Source: JALYXV01 sp963733505
GTDB lineage: Bacteria; Actinomycetota; Acidimicrobiia; Acidimicrobiales; Palsa-688
Assembly (NCBI GenBank): GCA_963733505.1
Contig: CAVTDW010000005.1
Coordinates: forward strand, 434,001-498,000
Length of the DNA: 64,000 bases
Direction: 5' to 3'
In this document: positions 35,511-43,352 of the stretch, piece by piece
How the letters are laid out: every line of letters starts with the position of its first letter
Numbering within the stretch: the first letter of the stretch is position 1
The notes under the pieces: model-generated
The model's input: only the letters and a program-made list of their open reading frames with translations
Databases searched by the model: none
Told to the model about the DNA's origin: nothing
Translations under genes and position numbers: made by a program

Positions 35511-36724
35511 CGAACCCGGCGCCGGTTCCGTGCCGCGTCCTGCTGTTCACGGGCAAGGGCGGGGTGGGCAAGACGTCCGTGGCGGCCGCCACCGCCTTGC
35601 GCTGCGCCGACAGCGGCCTGCGGACGCTGGTGCTGTCCACCGACAGCGCCCACAGCCTGAGCGACGCCTTCGACACCCACCTCGACGGGCGGCCCCGGCA
35701 GGTGTGCGAGGGGCTCTGGGGCCAGCAACTCGACGCCACCGAACGGCTCGAGGATGCGTGGGGTGACATCCAGGACTACCTCCGGGAACTCTTCGGGTGG
35801 GCCGGCGTCGACAGCCTCGAGGCCGAGGAACTCTCGGTGCTCCCCGGCCTCGAGGAGGTGTTCGCCCTCGCCGACATCAAGGGCCACGCCGACAGCGGCG
35901 ACTGGGACGTGGTCGTGGTCGACTGCGCGCCGACCGCGGAAACCATCCGCCTTCTCTCCCTGCCCGAGATCCTGGCCTGGTACATGGACCGGGTGTTTCC
36001 CGTCGAGCGCCGGGTGTTGCAAACGGTCCGGCCCATCCTGCGCCACCTGACCTCGATACCCGTCGCCGGGGATCACGTCTTCGGCGCGGCCCGCCGGCTG
36101 TACGACGGCCTCGAAGGGGTCCGGGACCTGCTGACCGACGGCGAGCGCAGCACCATCCGCCTGGTGGTCAACCCCGAGAAGATCGTGATTGCCGAAGCCC
36201 GGCGCACCGCCACCTACCTTTCCCTGTTCGGGTACCGGGTCGACGCCGTGGTGGCCAACCGGCTGCTGCCCGAGGCCGTGACCGACCCGTGGTTCAAGTC
36301 GTGGAAGGAGGCCCACGCCGAGCACCTGGCGACGATCGAGGAGGGTTTTGCCCCCTTGCCCGTGCTCAAGGCCGAACTGGCCACCGACGAGCTGGTCGGG
36401 TTGGACCGTTTACGGGACTTCGCCGGGGTGGTCTATGGCGACCTCGACCCGACGGGCATCCTGCACCGTGGGGAGCCGTTGCGGGTGGAGGCGCGCGACG
36501 AGGCGCTGGTGCTGCGCCTGGAGCTGCCCTTCGCGGACCGCGACGATCTCGACGTGGGCCGCCGTGACGGCGAGCTCCTGGTTCGCGTGGGCCCCCATCG
36601 CCGGGCGATCATGCTGCCCGACTCGCTCCGCCGACGCCAGGTCGTGGGTGCGACGATGGTGTCGTCGTGGTTGGAGGTCAGTTTCGCCGAAGCGTCGGCC
36701 GAGCCGGTCGGGGGGATGGTGTGA
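35507..36724 (+). CDS. ArsA/Get3-family ATPase with C-terminal HSP20-like domain
   Basis: 405 residues from TTG 35507 (TTGA overlap). The deviant Walker A 'GKGGVGKTSVAAA' is near residue 15, 'LVLSTDSAHSLSDAFDT' is switch I, 'VVVVDCAPTAETIRLLS' switch II, and 'KAELATDELVG' follows. The last 75 residues ('LRVEARDEALVLRLELPF') match the HSP20-like extension of bacterial ArsA homologues. No arsenic genes are nearby, so a Get3-like role in handling a membrane or lipid-bound substrate with the SRPBCC partner is more plausible than arsenite export. Confidence 0.88.
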   Translation: MTNPAPVPCRVLLFTGKGGVGKTSVAAATALRCADSGLRTLVLSTDSAHSLSDAFDTHLDGRPRQVCEGLWGQQLDATERLEDAWGDIQDYLRELFGWAGVDSLEAEELSVLPGLEEVFALADIKGHADSGDWDVVVVDCAPTAETIRLLSLPEILAWYMDRVFPVERRVLQTVRPILRHLTSIPVAGDHVFGAARRLYDGLEGVRDLLTDGERSTIRLVVNPEKIVIAEARRTATYLSLFGYRVDAVVANRLLPEAVTDPWFKSWKEAHAEHLATIEEGFAPLPVLKAELATDELVGLDRLRDFAGVVYGDLDPTGILHRGEPLRVEARDEALVLRLELPFADRDDLDVGRRDGELLVRVGPHRRAIMLPDSLRRRQVVGATMVSSWLEVSFAEASAEPVGGMV

Positions 36725-37023
36725 CCGCTTCGCAGCGCGACAAGGCCGAAGCGGCCTTCGGGCACGTGCAGCACGCCGCCAGTGAGATGATCGCGGCGGC
36801 CCATGACGCCCTCGACATCGTCGACCAGGCGGTGACGGGTGCGGACCTCGGCGAGATCCTCGATGCGTTCGATCAGCTCACCCGGTTGATGTCGAAGCGG
36901 GCCCGCCCCGGCCCAGGCAGGCGCCCACGCGCAGGCCGCACGACACGACGCGCCCGACGAGCCGGGCGGGACCTGTTCAGCGCATCGCCGTCAGGTGAAC
37001 CGGTAGTCCCGACGCTGGCGTAG
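36721..37023 (+). CDS. Small helical protein coupled to the ArsA-like ATPase
   Basis: 100 residues; GTG 36721 overlaps the ATPase stop by GTGA. A helical region 'AEAAFGHVQHAASEMIAAAHDALDIV' is followed by a short acidic helix and a basic, low-complexity C terminus. I find no known domain. It ends 10 bases before the glutathione peroxidase gene. Confidence 0.7.
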   Translation: MTASQRDKAEAAFGHVQHAASEMIAAAHDALDIVDQAVTGADLGEILDAFDQLTRLMSKRARPGPGRRPRAGRTTRRARRAGRDLFSASPSGEPVVPTLA

Positions 37024-37033
37024 CCTCCGGGCC

Positions 37034-37522
37034 ATGTCGATCTACGACGTTGATCTCGCAGGCTTGAGCGGCGAACCCCTCGACCTGAACCAGTTCAAAG
37101 GCCAAGCCGTCCTCGTTGTCAACGTGGCCTCGCGCTGCGGCCTGACCCCCCAGTACAACGGGCTCGAGCGGCTCCAGAAGCGCTTCGGAGACGAACGGTT
37201 CACCGTTCTCGGGGTGCCTTGCAACCAGTTCGGCGGTCAGGAGCCGGGGAGCGCCGAGGAGATTGCCACCTTCTGCTCGACGACCTACGGCGTGACGTTC
37301 CCGATGACCGAGAAGGTGGAGGTCAACGGGGAACGCCGCCACCCGCTCTACCGCCAGCTGGTCGAAGCGCCCGACGCGGCGGGGGAAGCGGGCGACATTC
37401 GCTGGAACTTCGAGAAATTCCTGATCAACCCCGAAGGCGAGGTCGTGGGCCGGTTCCGTCCCCCGACCGACCCGGAGGCGGACGAAGTGGTCGAGGCGAT
37501 CGAAGCCGTTCTGCCCGGCTAG
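37034..37522 (+). CDS. Glutathione peroxidase-family (thiol) peroxidase
   Basis: 162 residues. Catalytic Cys35 in 'VNVASRCGLTPQY', Gln69 in 'CNQFGGQEPG' and Trp124-Asn125 in 'RWNFEKFLI' form the tetrad. Cys81 in 'FCSTTYGVTF' is the usual resolving cysteine of thioredoxin-using members, which fits an organism expected to use mycothiol and thioredoxin instead of glutathione. ATG 37034 is well placed. Confidence 0.95.
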   Translation: MSIYDVDLAGLSGEPLDLNQFKGQAVLVVNVASRCGLTPQYNGLERLQKRFGDERFTVLGVPCNQFGGQEPGSAEEIATFCSTTYGVTFPMTEKVEVNGERRHPLYRQLVEAPDAAGEAGDIRWNFEKFLINPEGEVVGRFRPPTDPEADEVVEAIEAVLPG

Positions 37523-37547
37523 AGCCGCCGCCCCGAGCCGCCGCCCC

Positions 37548-38355
37548 ATGGGCCCGGTCGTCCTGATCGCTGACCCAACCGACCAACGGGTCGACGACTA
37601 CCGCAACTTGACCGACGCCGAGCTCCGCCAGCGCGAGGAACCCGGTGCCGGCCTGTTCATGGTGGAAGGCCCGACGGTGATCCGCCACCTCCTCGAATCC
37701 GAGTACCCGGTGCGTTCGATGCTGCTCTCGGGGGCCAAGTTCGAACAGCTGCGTCCGATTCTCGACGACGGGGGCGACTGGCCCGTGTATGTCGCGTCCA
37801 ACGAGATGATGCGCAGCATCACCGGGTTCCACTTCCATCGCGGGGCGCTGGCGGCCGCCCGACGGCGTCCCCCGGCGGATTGGCGAGCCATCGTCGAGGG
37901 CCAGTCGCTCATCGCGGTGGCCGAAGACGTCGGCGACCACGAGAACATGGGCGCACTGTTCCGCAACGCCGCGGCCTTCGGGGTGGCGGCCATCCTGCTC
38001 AGCCCGGGGGCGGTGGATCCCCTGTACCGCCGGGCCGTGCGGGTGTCGATGGGACAGGTGCTGCGGGTTCCCTGGGCCCGCGCCGAGCCGTGGCCGCAGG
38101 TCGTGGCCGAACTCAAGGCGGCGGGTTTCCGGGTCGTGGCGCTCACCCCCGATCCCGAAGGCGCCCGCCCTGCGCGCCGGCGGGGGACCGGTCGCGGTCC
38201 TGGTCGGAGCCGAGGGCCCCGGACTCACCGACGCCGCCCGGGCGTGCGCCGACGAGTTGGCGCGCATCCCCATGCGGCCCCAGGTGGACTCGTTGAACGT
38301 GGCCACGGCGGCCGCGGTTGCCTTCTATGAGCTGACCCGGCCCGACGGGCGGTAG
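37548..38355 (+). CDS. TrmH-family (SpoU) RNA methyltransferase, one frame break
   Basis: A knotted 2'-O-methyltransferase. The N-terminal substrate-binding part ('FMVEGPTVIRHLLESEYPVRSML') precedes SpoU motif 1 'EDVGDHENMGALFRNAAAFG'. Near 38160 the frame changes; the next frame gives motif 2 'VLVGAEGPGLTDAA' and motif 3 'IPMRPQVDSLNVATAAAVAFYEL', ending at TAG 38353-38355. All three motifs are intact, so the break is probably a sequence error. The target, rRNA or tRNA, cannot be told. Confidence 0.88.
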
Positions 38356-38374
38356 AGCACCTACCCTCGCGCCA

Positions 38375-39355
38375 ATGCCTGCGGTGATCGGCGTCGACGT
38401 CGGCGGAACCAAGATCCTCGCCCTGCAGCTGCGAGCCGATCTGACGCGTGGCGAAGAGACCCGCCGGCCCACGCCGCGCGGCGGCGAAGCGGTCCTCGAC
38501 GCCATCGCCGAGGCGGTGTCGACCCTCGGTCCAGTCACCGCGGTCGGCGTCGGTGCTCCCGGGCTGGTCGACCACGGCGGGATACTGCAGTTCGCACCCA
38601 ACCTGCCCCACGTCGTCGGCCTCCCCGTGCGCGCCGGCCTCGAGCAGCGCCTCCCCGGCGTCACGGTCCGGGTGGGCAACGACGCCACCTGCGCCGGCTG
38701 GGCCGAGCGAGTGCTGGGCGCCGGCAAGGGAAGCCATGACCTGTTGATGGTCACGCTGGGCACCGGCATCGGCGGCGGCCTGGTCAGCGGGGGCCACTTG
38801 TTGCTGGGCGCCAACGGGTTCTCGGGCGAGATCGGCCACATGGTCGTCGACATCCACGGACCTCCGTGCCCGTGCGGCAAGCGCGGCTGCTGGGAGCGTT
38901 TCGCGTCGGGCAGCGGACTTGGCCGCCTGGGGCGCGAGGCAGCCGAAGCGGGCCAGGTGCCGCGCGTCGTCCAGCTGGCGGGCGGTGACCCGGTGGCGGT
39001 GCGGGGCGAGCACGTGACGGCCGCGGCCACCGACGGTGACGCCGACGCCATGGAGGTCATCCACCGCTTCGCCTGGTGGGTGGCACTCGGGCTGGCCAAT
39101 CTGGCCAACGTCTTCGATCCCGAATGCATCGTCCTCGGCGGCGGCCTGGCGGAGTCGGGCGGGGTCTTCCTCGAGCCCGTCCGCGAGGCCTTCAACGATC
39201 TGGTCGAGGCCGCGGCCCATCGCCCACCGATCCGTATCGTCCTCGCCTCCCTCGGGGAGCGCGCCGGAGCGGTCGGCGCCGCCCTACTGGCACTCGAAGC
39301 CGAACCCGTCGGCGAACCCAACGCCGAAACGCCGACGCCCTCGCCGTCGCCGTGA
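38375..39355 (+). CDS. ROK-family sugar kinase, glucokinase-like
   Basis: 326 residues. 'GVDVGGTKILALQL' is the ATP phosphate-binding loop, 'VRVGNDATCAGWAE' and 'LGTGIGGGLVSGG' line the sugar site, 'GEIGHMVVDIHGPPCPCGKRGCWE' binds zinc. The layout fits glucokinase of actinobacteria. The 3' end overlaps the flavin oxidoreductase gene by GTGA. A Pro/Thr/Glu-rich tail follows the domain. Confidence 0.92.
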   Translation: MPAVIGVDVGGTKILALQLRADLTRGEETRRPTPRGGEAVLDAIAEAVSTLGPVTAVGVGAPGLVDHGGILQFAPNLPHVVGLPVRAGLEQRLPGVTVRVGNDATCAGWAERVLGAGKGSHDLLMVTLGTGIGGGLVSGGHLLLGANGFSGEIGHMVVDIHGPPCPCGKRGCWERFASGSGLGRLGREAAEAGQVPRVVQLAGGDPVAVRGEHVTAAATDGDADAMEVIHRFAWWVALGLANLANVFDPECIVLGGGLAESGGVFLEPVREAFNDLVEAAAHRPPIRIVLASLGERAGAVGAALLALEAEPVGEPNAETPTPSPSP

Positions 39356-40068
39356 ACGTCGGATTGGTCGCTCCGGTGTTTGCCCGCTCGCCCGAGCTGG
39401 CGCTGTCGATCGCCCAGCGCGCCGACGAGAGCGGGATCGACGGCGTATTCAGCTACGACCACCTTTTTCCCATCAATAGCCCGCAACGGCCCGCCCTGGC
39501 CGCCATTCCGATGCTCGCCGCCATGGCTCGGCGAACCGAGCGGATCCACGTCGGGACCCTGGTCAGCCGGGTCACGCTGCTGCCGCTTCCCGTGCTGGTG
39601 GCGGCGCTGGTGACGCTGGACGAGATCTCGGGGCACCGGGCGATCGCCGGCATCGGAACCGGCGACTCCCTCACCAAGGCCGAAAACGAGGCCTACGGGA
39701 TGCGGTTCCCGCCGCTGGCCGAGCGGCTGGCGCTGCTGGTCGAGGCGGCTCGGTCGCTGCGCGAGCGCGGGGTGGTCACCTGGATCGGCGGGCGGTCGCG
39801 CCAGGTGCGGGCGATCGCGGCGGCCGACGCCGACGGCTGGAACTCCTGGGACGGCCCGGTCGACGAGCTGGCGGCGTTCGCGGCCGCCAACCCCGGCGGC
39901 GCCGTGGCCACCTGGGGCGGTCCGCCACCCCCCGACGGGGACTTCGAGGGCCACCTGACGCGCCTGGCCGCCGCGGGCGTCGCGTGGGCCGTGTACGGGC
40001 CGCCCCCGGCGACCGACTGGGCGCAGCTGGTCGCCAAATTGGCGGGCGCCGCGAAGGCCGTCCGGTAG
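39352..40068 (+). CDS. LLM-class flavin (F420/FMN) oxidoreductase
   Basis: 238 residues from GTG 39352 (GTGA overlap). The luciferase-like TIM barrel is seen in 'VNVGLVAPVFARSPELALSIAQRADE', 'FSYDHLFP', 'RIHVGTLVSRVTLLPLPVLVAALVTLDEIS' and 'AIAGIGTGDS'. It is short for the family. F420 as cofactor is likely in an actinobacterium but not proven. Substrate unknown. Confidence 0.85.
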   Translation: MNVGLVAPVFARSPELALSIAQRADESGIDGVFSYDHLFPINSPQRPALAAIPMLAAMARRTERIHVGTLVSRVTLLPLPVLVAALVTLDEISGHRAIAGIGTGDSLTKAENEAYGMRFPPLAERLALLVEAARSLRERGVVTWIGGRSRQVRAIAAADADGWNSWDGPVDELAAFAAANPGGAVATWGGPPPPDGDFEGHLTRLAAAGVAWAVYGPPPATDWAQLVAKLAGAAKAVR

Positions 40069-40082
40069 CCTCGAAACCACCT

Positions 40083-41255
40083 ATGGAGTTCCGCCGCATC
40101 AACGGATTGCCGCCGTACGTCTTCGCCATCATCAACCAATTGCGGGACCAGGCCCGCCATGCGGGCGACGACGTGATCGACATGGGGTTCGGCAATCCCG
40201 ACATCCCGAGCCCCGATATCGCGGTCGAGAAGCTGTGCGAAGCGGCGCACAACCCGCGCAACCACCGCTACTCGGCGTCGAAGGGGATTCCCAAGCTGCG
40301 CCTGGCGGTGTCGAACCTCTACCTGCGGCGCTTCGGCGTCGAGCTCGACCCCGACACCGAGGTCGTCACGACCATCGGGGCCAAGGAGGGGCTGTCGCAT
40401 CTGATGTGGACGCTGGTCGGGCCGGGCGACACCGCCCTGGTACCGACGCCGAGCTACCCGATCCACATCTATGCCCCCCTGTTCGCCGGGGCCGACGTCC
40501 AGCAGGTCCGCCTCGGGCCCGACCAGGATTTCTTCGCCAACTTGATGGACAGCTGGGAGTCGACGTGGCCCCGCCCTCGGGTGATCGTCTTCTCGTTCCC
40601 GCACAACCCGACGACCGAGGTCGTCGACCTGGCGTGGATGCAGCGCCTGGTCGATTTCGCCCGCGAGCGCGACGTGGTCCTGGTCCACGATTTCGCCTAC
40701 TCCGACACGGCGTTCGACGGCTATCAGCCGCCGTCGATCCTGCAGGTGCCGGGCGCCAAGGACGTGGCGGTGGAGCTGTACACGCTGACCAAGAGCTTCT
40801 CGATGGCGGGGTGGCGGGTGGCGTTCATGGTCGGCAACGCGGCGATCGTGGCGGCGCTGACGAAGCTCAAGAGCTACCTGGATTACGGCACGTTTCAGCC
40901 CATCCAGATCGCGGCCATCGTGACCATGAACGAGGCGCCGGACTACCCGAAGTTCGTCAACGAGATCTACCAGTCGCGCCGCGACGCCCTGTGCGAGGGC
41001 CTGGCCCGCGTGGGCTGGGAGATCGAGAAACCCAAGGCCACCATGTTCGTGTGGGCCCCGATCCCGGAGCCGTACCGGGAGATGGGATCGCTGGAGTTTT
41101 CCAAGCTGCTGGTCACCGAGGCCAATGTGGCCACCTCCCCGGGCGTGGGTTTCGGCCGGGGCGGGGAGGGGTTCGTCCGCTTCGCCCTCATCGAAAACGA
41201 GCAGCGCATCGCCCAGGCGGTCCGCAACCTGCGCAAGGCGCTCGTCAAGTTGTAA
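40083..41255 (+). CDS. PLP-dependent aminotransferase, alanine transaminase (AlaC)-like
   Basis: 390 residues of fold type I class I aminotransferases. 'VIDMGFGNPDIPSPDIAVEKL', 'RYSASKGIPKLRLAV', 'FSFPHNPTTEVVDLAWM' and the PLP-lysine motif 'LTKSFSMAGWRVAFMVGN' match the AlaC/LL-DAP aminotransferase-like group. ATG 40083 is close to the family start. Glutamate-pyruvate transamination is the likely reaction; the acceptor could differ. A 10-bp tandem repeat follows the stop. Confidence 0.9.
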   Translation: MEFRRINGLPPYVFAIINQLRDQARHAGDDVIDMGFGNPDIPSPDIAVEKLCEAAHNPRNHRYSASKGIPKLRLAVSNLYLRRFGVELDPDTEVVTTIGAKEGLSHLMWTLVGPGDTALVPTPSYPIHIYAPLFAGADVQQVRLGPDQDFFANLMDSWESTWPRPRVIVFSFPHNPTTEVVDLAWMQRLVDFARERDVVLVHDFAYSDTAFDGYQPPSILQVPGAKDVAVELYTLTKSFSMAGWRVAFMVGNAAIVAALTKLKSYLDYGTFQPIQIAAIVTMNEAPDYPKFVNEIYQSRRDALCEGLARVGWEIEKPKATMFVWAPIPEPYREMGSLEFSKLLVTEANVATSPGVGFGRGGEGFVRFALIENEQRIAQAVRNLRKALVKL

Positions 41256-41259
41256 CAAG

Positions 41260-41300
41260 GTCCTGGGGAGGTCTGGGGAGGTCTGGGGAGGTCTGGGGAA
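41260..41300. repeat. Four tandem copies of a 10-bp unit between alaC-like and plsC genes
   Basis: The unit GTCTGGGGAG occurs three times, the last copy ending in A, preceded by a variant GTCCTGGGGAG. It lies in the 82-base spacer upstream of plsC. It may be slippage-generated; no function is evident. Confidence 0.85.
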
Positions 41301-41337
41301 AAGCCGCCCCGGTCGTGCCCTAGCCTGTCGTACGGAA

Positions 41338-42096
41338 ATGACCTATTGGCTGCTCAAGTTGATCCTGACGCCGCTGCTGCGGTTCTTCTACCGCGTCAAG
41401 GTCGAGGGGATGGAGCACGTCCCCAAAGACGGGCCGGTGATCCTGGCCAGCAACCATGTGTCGTTCAGCGATTCCATCTTCCTGCCGTTGGTCCTGCGCC
41501 GCCGGATCACCTTCGTCGCCAAGGCGGAGTACTTCGAGGACCCGAAGACGGCATGGTTCTTTCGGGCGGTGGGACAGATCCCCATCAAGCGCGGCGGTGG
41601 CTCGGCGTCGCAACGGGCACTGGAGTCGGCCAAGGACGTCCTGGTGGGTGGCGGGGTGTTCGGGATCTACCCCGAAGGGACCCGATCGCCCGACGGGAAG
41701 CTGTACAAGGGCCATACCGGCGTGGCCCGCCTGGCGCTGGCGTGTCAGTGCCCGGTGCTGTCGGTGGCCATGGTCGGCACGCGCGAGGCGCAGCCCATCG
41801 GCCAGGTGAAGCCCCGGCTGTTCATGCCCATCACGGTGCGATTCTCGGCGCCCATGTCGTTCGACCGGTTCTACCAGCGCCAGGACGACCCGTTGGTGCT
41901 GCGCCAGATCACCGACGAGATCATGTGGCAGCTGCGCGAGCTTTCGGGCCAGGAGTACGTCAATCGCTACGCCAAGCGCGGCGACGCGGTCGAGGCGGGG
42001 GGCGCCGAGTCGTCCGCGGTCGTGGCCGCCCGGCGGGCGGCGGCTTCTTTGGCGTCTGCTGGGTCGGGTCTGGCGGCTGCTGCCATCCCGGCGTAG
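41338..42096 (+). CDS. plsC: 1-acyl-glycerol-3-phosphate acyltransferase
   Basis: 252 residues. The NHxxxxD motif 'SNHVSFSDSIFLP' and 'YPEGTRSPDGKLYKGHTGVARLA' are the acyltransferase signatures; an N-terminal hydrophobic segment anchors it in the membrane. It makes phosphatidic acid for phospholipids. The C terminus is Ala-rich. ATG 41338 is the family start. Confidence 0.92.
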   Translation: MTYWLLKLILTPLLRFFYRVKVEGMEHVPKDGPVILASNHVSFSDSIFLPLVLRRRITFVAKAEYFEDPKTAWFFRAVGQIPIKRGGGSASQRALESAKDVLVGGGVFGIYPEGTRSPDGKLYKGHTGVARLALACQCPVLSVAMVGTREAQPIGQVKPRLFMPITVRFSAPMSFDRFYQRQDDPLVLRQITDEIMWQLRELSGQEYVNRYAKRGDAVEAGGAESSAVVAARRAAASLASAGSGLAAAAIPA

Positions 42097-42165
42097 GGAC
42101 CGAAGTAACCGCGCCGTACCCTGAAGGAAACGCTTTGTTCACAGCCGCGATCTAGCGTGGCCGAC

Positions 42166-42846
42166 ATGACGACCTACGTGGTCCGTGTCTGGGTACCTGA
42201 CCGACCCGGTGCACTGGGGTCCGTCGCCAGCCGCATCGGCGCCGTTCGCGGCGACCTGGTCGGCATCGACATCCTCGAGCGGGGCGGGGGTCGGGCCATC
42301 GACGAGCTGCTGGTTGACCTGCCCGACGACTCGCTCGTACCGCTGCTGATCAGCGAGGTCGAGGAGGTGGACGGGGTGGACGTCGAGGATGTCCGGCCGG
42401 CCGCCGATTGGTTGTCCGACCCTCGCCTGGACGCGCTGGAGACCGCCGCGGTGCTGGTCGACCAGCACAGCGTGGCCAACCTCCTGGACCGCTTGGTGTC
42501 GCACGCCACCCATGACTTCACGGCCGACTGGGCGGCGGTCGTGGACCTCGATTCGCCGGTGCCGGTCACGACGGTGGGTCCGGTTCCCCCGGCCCCGTGG
42601 CTGGAGGCCTTCGTGACCGGCAGCCGGGCGTCGGCGTCGCCCTCGTCTGCGGTGGGCGGCCCCGACGACGTGGCCTGGGCCGAGCTCGACACCGCCAGCT
42701 TGGTGCTGGTCATCGGTCGGCGCGGGCGGCCGTTTCGGGCCCGGGAGCGCCAGCAGTTGGCGGCGCTGGCGCGCATTGCCAACCACCGTTGGGTCGAGTT
42801 GGTGACCCGGGTCAGCCGGTTGATCCACCCGAGCGCTACGCCTTAA
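42166..42846 (+). CDS. ACT-domain protein with GAF-like C-terminal part
   Basis: ATG 42166 (or GTG 42157). An N-terminal ACT domain 'YVVRVWVPDRPGALGSVASRIG' is followed by a helical linker and a region 'DTASLVLVIGRRGRPFRARERQQLAALARIA' that resembles the end of GAF domains. Proteins of this layout probably sense amino acids. The 280 bases after the gene (42847-43126) hold only GC-rich simple sequence (CGGCT repeats) and no gene. Confidence 0.78.
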   Translation: MTTYVVRVWVPDRPGALGSVASRIGAVRGDLVGIDILERGGGRAIDELLVDLPDDSLVPLLISEVEEVDGVDVEDVRPAADWLSDPRLDALETAAVLVDQHSVANLLDRLVSHATHDFTADWAAVVDLDSPVPVTTVGPVPPAPWLEAFVTGSRASASPSSAVGGPDDVAWAELDTASLVLVIGRRGRPFRARERQQLAALARIANHRWVELVTRVSRLIHPSATP

Positions 42847-43126
42847 GCGCTCGCTCGGCTCGGCTCGGCTCCGGGCTCGGACCGGCTCGGGCCAGACGTG
42901 GACCCTCCGCCGGCTCGACCCTCGTCGTTCCTTGGGCTCGGGTGGCCTACCGGCAGACCACTGATTGGATGGGCATGGGCCGGCGGGCCACCGGGCTGCG
43001 GAATGTCCACTGGTACCTGGGTCGTGGGTGGCGCTCCGCTCGGGCCAGTAGCCGGCTTGTCGTCGCTTGGGCACGCAAGCTGTTTCGATGATCGGTGCTG
43101 AGTTGGGCTAGGTGGGTCGGGTGCAT

Positions 43127-43300
43127 TTAGGCCACCTCCTGAAGGGGTGCCGGATTGTGGGGGATGTGGGTGCTGCCGGTCGTGCCGCAGGTGCAGCGCC
43201 AGCGAAGTAGGACTCCGTCGGGCCGGTTGACCAGCTCGTCGATGTGCTCGCTGAACAGCAGGACCCGGCTTTGATGACCTGAGCAGTAGATGGCGAACAT
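43127..43300 (-). CDS. Conserved small cysteine-containing protein
   Basis: 57 residues from ATG 43300. 'MFAIYCSGHQSRVLLFSEHI', 'NRPDGVLLRWRCTCGTTGS' contain C-x-H and CTC groups that could bind metal. Similar 55-65 residue proteins are widespread in actinobacteria, with no known role. It is divergent from the GlxA-like regulator, 52 bases away, so they share a promoter region. Confidence 0.72.
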   Translation of the reverse strand: MFAIYCSGHQSRVLLFSEHIDELVNRPDGVLLRWRCTCGTTGSTHIPHNPAPLQEVA

Positions 43301-43352
43301 GTACCTATTGTCACCCTGGCGAACCGCTTTGAGGAGTGGCAGAATAGTCACC

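Noticed and set aside
41260..41300. Iteron or origin-like repeat
   Set aside because: Only four 10-bp units, no AT-rich stretch or DnaA cluster; simple slippage is sufficient.
42847..43126. tRNA or small RNA in the CGGCT-rich spacer
   Set aside because: I could not fold a cloverleaf; the sequence is simple repeats.
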